From Epiperipatus broadwayi (taxonomy: Eukaryota; Onychophora; Udeonychophora; Euonychophora; Peripatidae): 64,000 nt of DNA. Shown here piece by piece: positions 60,384-64,000 of this stretch. The DNA lies in NCBI GenBank assembly GCA_028023455.1, contig JAQFVV010006199.1:1118001-1182000 (forward strand). The letters are read 5' to 3'. Positions within the stretch are counted from its first letter, which is position 1. Each line of letters starts with the position of its first letter. The translations under genes and the position numbers were made by a program. The notes under the pieces were generated by a model, which saw nothing but the letters and a program-made list of their open reading frames with translations, did not search any database and had not been told where the DNA came from.

Positions 60384-61626
60384 TTTCTGAAACATAAATG
60401 TGAATGTAAACTGATCTTTAACTTAATCATAATAGACACACATAGTTTCTAAATTGTACATATTTAATTGAATTCTAAACACTCACCATCCTTCAGTGAC
60501 AGTAATGATAACTTCTCAGAATTGTAATAAAATAATGTTTTAATTGACATGATGGAGGTATGGAAATAAAAAAAAATATGTTGACAGTATTATTTTAATA
60601 CTGGAATTATTTTAACTCGAATTGTCCCAGAGGAATGCTAAGAGTTGGGAGCATAAACAATTCTATCTTTAAATTTAGTCCCTCCATCATTTGAAGTGAC
60701 ATAATAAAATTAAAAATTTAAAAAAACCTAATTAACTATTGGTGCATCATATATTTAGGCCACTAAAACGTTGACCTACAAAATCTTAATAAGAGTTAAT
60801 AAGCTAAAACTGCATAAAGATAAATGCTATATAATTAATTAGAGTTGCATGACTTTAAAGAGTGGATTGAATACATATTATCAGCTAGCTGATGGACATC
60901 TTCATGATTCTTTGTTAGCTGACTCATGAACAACTTCTTGGATGGGTGGCTGGATCTTGGTACTGGGATGGAACTTCTCAGATGCCTGCTTCACCAGATG
61001 GCCATGGAAAAGCTGATGCCCATCTACTCATGCATGATTGTAGGTACAGTAAGCGTTTTTCTTTCTTTAAACACATCCTTTTTTTGAACAATGCCCCATT
61101 CCTTTCCTATATACTCTCTTTCTCTGCCTGTGGCTGTATCTCATGAGTTTTCTTAATGGTTTTCAATCTAATTTTTCTAATTGCTGTTCTGTCTTAAATT
61201 TGCTTTCATAGTTCTTCATCCTGCTGCATAGGTTTCCTGATCTTTGTTTCTGTTTTTTATTTTTCACCTTCAAATATGTGTAACCCATTCATATGTATTG
61301 AAATGTAACTCTTTTGGCTGATTGTTATGCTAGATTAGGAAATAAGGCATTTACATAGCTTTAGCAATGATTTACTGCCATTAGTTGGCCTATCTCCCTT
61401 TGTATGAAATACAGACCACTCCTATTACTTAATTGAACACGTTTTTTTCTTTAGTAAAATATTTTCTTTTTAAACTTAAAATATGGTGTGATTTAAATAA
61501 CTTTAACTTTAAAGATTTCTGAATTGTACACATGCACGTGCACTCAGGTTCTCATGTGTGCGAATATATAAAGAAATATATGATATATGCTGGGAGATAG
61601 TTTTAGATTTGAACAAACACGAAGCA
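58696..61626 (-). repeat. 5' LTR of the long-LTR element (uninterrupted)
   Basis: 2,931 bp, collinear with both parts of the other LTR. Private features: about 100 bp at 58,865-58,970, about 105 bp at 60,805-60,905, and a (CA)n(TA)n microsatellite at 60,336-60,384. A 98-codon minus-strand frame (59,586-59,290) is open here but broken in the other LTR, so it is not supported as a gene. Confidence 0.8.
60336..60384. repeat. (CA)n(TA)n compound microsatellite
   Basis: About eleven CA units followed by about thirteen TA units, inside the 5' LTR and absent from the other LTR. Confidence 0.9.
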
Positions 61627-62339
61627 AAATTAATTTAATACTGAAATAAATGAAAATATTTATTTTCAATTGGACAGTTAAAGCATAATTTAATTTTCTT
61701 TTTTTGTTTATTTTTCTTTCATTATATATATATTTAATAGATATCAAATGGAAGAAATCTATCTAAAGTCTTATTATTTATTTCATATAAATGTTGAATC
61801 AATACATTAAATGGCATCAAAATAATGTATTTTATGAACTGTGGAGAATTTATATAATTTTATTAAATAATTGAACTGATGTGAATTATTGGAGATGCAA
61901 ATAATTCTACTCTGGAAACTAGTCAAAGAATTACAAGGGCAAATTGAAAGCATGCATTTATGAAGAAAAATTAGGAATGTTTAACATTTGAATTAGTGGC
62001 ATGATTTAAGTAACCATATGTATTGGCAGAGTAAAATTCTTTAAATAAAAGCTCTTGATTTACTTTTTTAAATTTTTTTTAAAAATAATGATGGTTTACA
62101 TAACTCTCTCTATATATATATTGTGACAGGATTTTGACTCTGCACTCCAATCAAAGAATACTGTGAGTATACTGAAGAGCATTTATAATCCTATAACTAG
62201 TAATGTTTGATGCAACAGTAATATTTTCTATTTATCTATTTATCATAGTTTGTTGGTATGATATGTTTCTACTTTATACAAAGTAACTAATAATATATGA
62301 GATTATGCTCTTAGAGACTTAATCTCATTGGATATTTTA
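61627..62339. other. AT-rich stretch, no gene
   Basis: Nothing recognised. ATATATATAT at about 62,112-62,121 precedes TGTGACAGGATTTTGACTC. Confidence 0.5.
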
Positions 62340-63440
62340 TTTATTTGAGCTGATATCATAAACCAATATCTATCACAATACTACCAAGAATCCAGGTTTA
62401 AAACTTTTTTCATAATATGATAATACCATCAGTATTGAATAGTAGCTTGTGACGTAAGAAACTCAACTATGTTGTTTTATTATTTAATTTATAATATTTT
62501 ATTAAATTGATGAAATGCCAGAATGAGAGTTAAATAGAGGTCACAGTTTAAAATTCAACCCTTATTCCATGCAGTAACAATAATAAAATACATCTATACA
62601 CTCCTTCAAAAAATGGACTCTGTCAAAATGAAAAGCACTACAATGGATAAAACATTTAAGATCATTTCTACAATATAATGGTTTTTAATTGACTCCCATT
62701 GCAATCTCTATTTATAACATAAATTAAAATGTCTTTCATCTTCTATGTTTGAATGATGTTTTAATGATATACATAAAGAAAAAAAAATGTAATTCATTAA
62801 AATTACATAATACATAGATAATATTACCCTGAACAGTTAACATATAATACATTTCAGAGGAAACTATATTAGTATTAAATATAATTAAAAAAAAAACAAC
62901 TAAATAAGATATTAATCCATGAGCATGTGATATTAACAAAGTTTTGTCATATGAAATATATATAAAATGATCTTACTTATTATCCAGTCTGTTGATAAAT
63001 AATTGTTTACTTTTTTGCCTTATTTCACTGGCAAATGAATTTTAAAAAATTGATTTAATAATGTTTGCTTTTTCTTATCTGACTGCTAACAAATGAATAA
63101 TCTATTAATATTTGGTTTTCCTATCTTTTTCTGGAAAGGGTATAATCCAGTCTATTTAATAATGTTTGGTTTTTCTTATTTTTAGCTACCCAAAATATTT
63201 AAAAGTCTATTAAATAATCCTTCTTGATTTTTTTTATATTGGCTGATCTGCATTGCTATATTTTCTTCTTTCATAATTTATTGATAGATATAATTTTGGA
63301 GGAAGTTAGCAACAGTGATTTCAATTTACAGACATGTGTCTTCAAATGATGATGAATGTATTTTTTTTAAGGCTAGTGCTGAGTTTTCACAACTTTTTCA
63401 TCCATGGAGCTGCATTTTAAAGCAGAGATGAACATCAGCT
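62340..63440 (+). repeat. Roughly 1-kb dispersed repeat, copy 2
   Basis: Partner of 16,480-17,480 in the same direction. Besides the shared blocks listed there, it carries two or three degenerate units of TCTATTTAATAATGTTTGGT plus TTTTCTTATTTTTAGCT between 63,050 and 63,230. Confidence 0.6.
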
Positions 63441-63727
63441 GGACAAGCCTAATTAGATGTATTAAGGAATGAACCACAAGCATATTTGATCATTTTATAA
63501 AATTTTAATAATAAAATATTAATTTTTGTCAGCAATAACATTTTGTTCTATGGATTTCAGGACAGAGGGCTGTAACAAACCATTCACTGTTCAATGATGA
63601 CTTTCCTTTTATAATATAGCAACCATTTTATATTTACTCTCTCCACTAACAAAATACATTCATATAATACTAAATCATCCATGCACTTTGCTACTGTTAC
63701 ACAATACTCTATTTATCATCCTCTTTT

Positions 63728-63766
63728 ACAGTTTACAGTTTCAATTGGCCCAGCAATCTTCAGAAC
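63728..63766 (-). other. Penelope-tail-like motif
   Basis: The minus strand reads GTTCTGAAGATTGCTGGGCC then AATTGAAACTGTAA. This closely follows the motif in the arms of the foldback at 25 kb (CTGAAGAAGATTGCTGGACA then GTCGAAACTGTAA), so the two loci share an element end. Confidence 0.5.
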
Positions 63767-64000
63767 TACAACATAATACAAACATGAATATAAATATACA
63801 TGAACAATTTATATTCTATACATACATCTTATAATCATCATCTATTTATTACCTTTTAAAAAAAAATTTTTACTCTTTTTTTTTATTCTATATTTATTAA
63901 TTCAAATTTCCTAAACATATTTATTCTATTTTTATTTTATTCTTATTACTTTTTAAATACTTAACTCTAACTTAATATTCTTTATATTTTGCATCATCAT
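63767..64000. other. AT-rich end of the window
   Basis: Low-complexity AT DNA, no feature. Confidence 0.5.

Larger units (their letters stand above)
50074..61626 (-). mobile_element. Gag-only LTR retrotransposon with about 2.9-kb LTRs
   Basis: Two long direct repeats (50,074-56,334 and 58,696-61,626) flank 2.36 kb of internal DNA. The left repeat starts TGTTACC on the plus strand and both repeats end GAAGCA at the exact point where similarity stops, giving LTR-type TG...CA boundaries; the right copy starts GGTTATT, one base off TG. The internal region encodes a capsid-like protein on the minus strand, so 58,696-61,626 would be the 5' LTR. No protease, reverse transcriptase or integrase is visible, so it would depend on a partner element. 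The left LTR is split by a 3.3-kb insertion. No target-site duplication or clear primer site was found. The alternative is a segmental duplication that happens to flank gag. Confidence 0.6.

Noticed and set aside
50074-61626. Target-site duplication around the long-LTR element
   Set aside because: The five bases before 50,074 (GACTT) and after 61,626 (AAATT) do not match; either lost by mutation or the boundary is a few bases off.
1-64000. CRISPR array, tRNA, rRNA or bacterial operon
   Set aside because: No regular short palindromic repeats with unique spacers, no cloverleaf with a T-loop GGTTCRA motif, no conserved rRNA blocks and no ribosome-binding-site-led gene clusters were seen.

Overview
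The window is very AT-rich eukaryotic DNA, probably from an invertebrate animal. It has long T and A runs, (TA)n microsatellites, decayed non-LTR retrotransposons, Penelope-like elements and Ty3-type LTR elements. The mix of repeats would fit a lophotrochozoan such as a mollusc, but no host gene pins the species down, so that is only a guess. I found no convincing multi-exon host gene, no tRNA or rRNA gene and no bacterial-style operon. It reads as a gene desert or very large intron packed with transposon remains.

Layout, left to right. 1-4.5 kb: plain AT-rich DNA. 4.6-6.9 kb: a decayed RTE-type LINE on the minus strand (endonuclease plus reverse transcriptase). 7.15-8.64 kb: the 5' end of a minus-strand LTR retrotransposon (gag remnant, tRNA primer site, about 290-bp LTR). 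9.1-9.6 kb: a degenerate minisatellite. 11.3-13.3 kb: a compositionally odd segment that keeps its CpGs. 15.3-16.4 kb: a three-copy repeat interrupted by a perfect 63-bp-arm palindrome. 16.5-17.5 kb: one copy of a 1-kb dispersed repeat whose partner lies at 62.3-63.4 kb. 22.8-24.0 kb: a cluster of Penelope-like GIY-YIG fragments, one still open, two facing each other as an inverted repeat and ending in a hammerhead-like motif; a solo LTR follows at 24.0-24.3 kb. 24.6-25.4 kb: tandem repeats split by a foldback element. 26.9-27.3 kb: another probable Penelope-like remnant. 29.5-30.3 kb: an array of CCATTACATTTGG-type repeats. 34.8-39.4 kb: two head-to-tail decayed copies of one LINE family. 40.3-40.5 kb: a hairpin and a 54-bp-period duplication. 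44.9 kb: a 66-bp (TA)n tract. 47.3-47.8 kb: two possible exons.

The largest and most interesting structure is at 50.07-61.63 kb. Two direct repeats of about 2.9 kb (50,074-56,334 and 58,696-61,626) flank 2.36 kb of internal sequence. They show TG...CA-type ends, although the first base of the second copy is changed. On the minus strand the internal part encodes a retrotransposon capsid-like domain followed by about eight degenerate 26-33-residue protein repeats, and no pol is visible. I read this as a gag-only, non-autonomous LTR retrotransposon with unusually long LTRs. The left LTR has been split by about 3.3 kb of foreign DNA at a (TA)n tract.

Nothing here works as a pathway. Apart from the 163-codon open Penelope-like C-terminus at 22.84-23.33 kb, the protein-coding remains carry stops and frameshifts. 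Repeat boundaries are read by eye and are good to a few bases only where I could align two copies.
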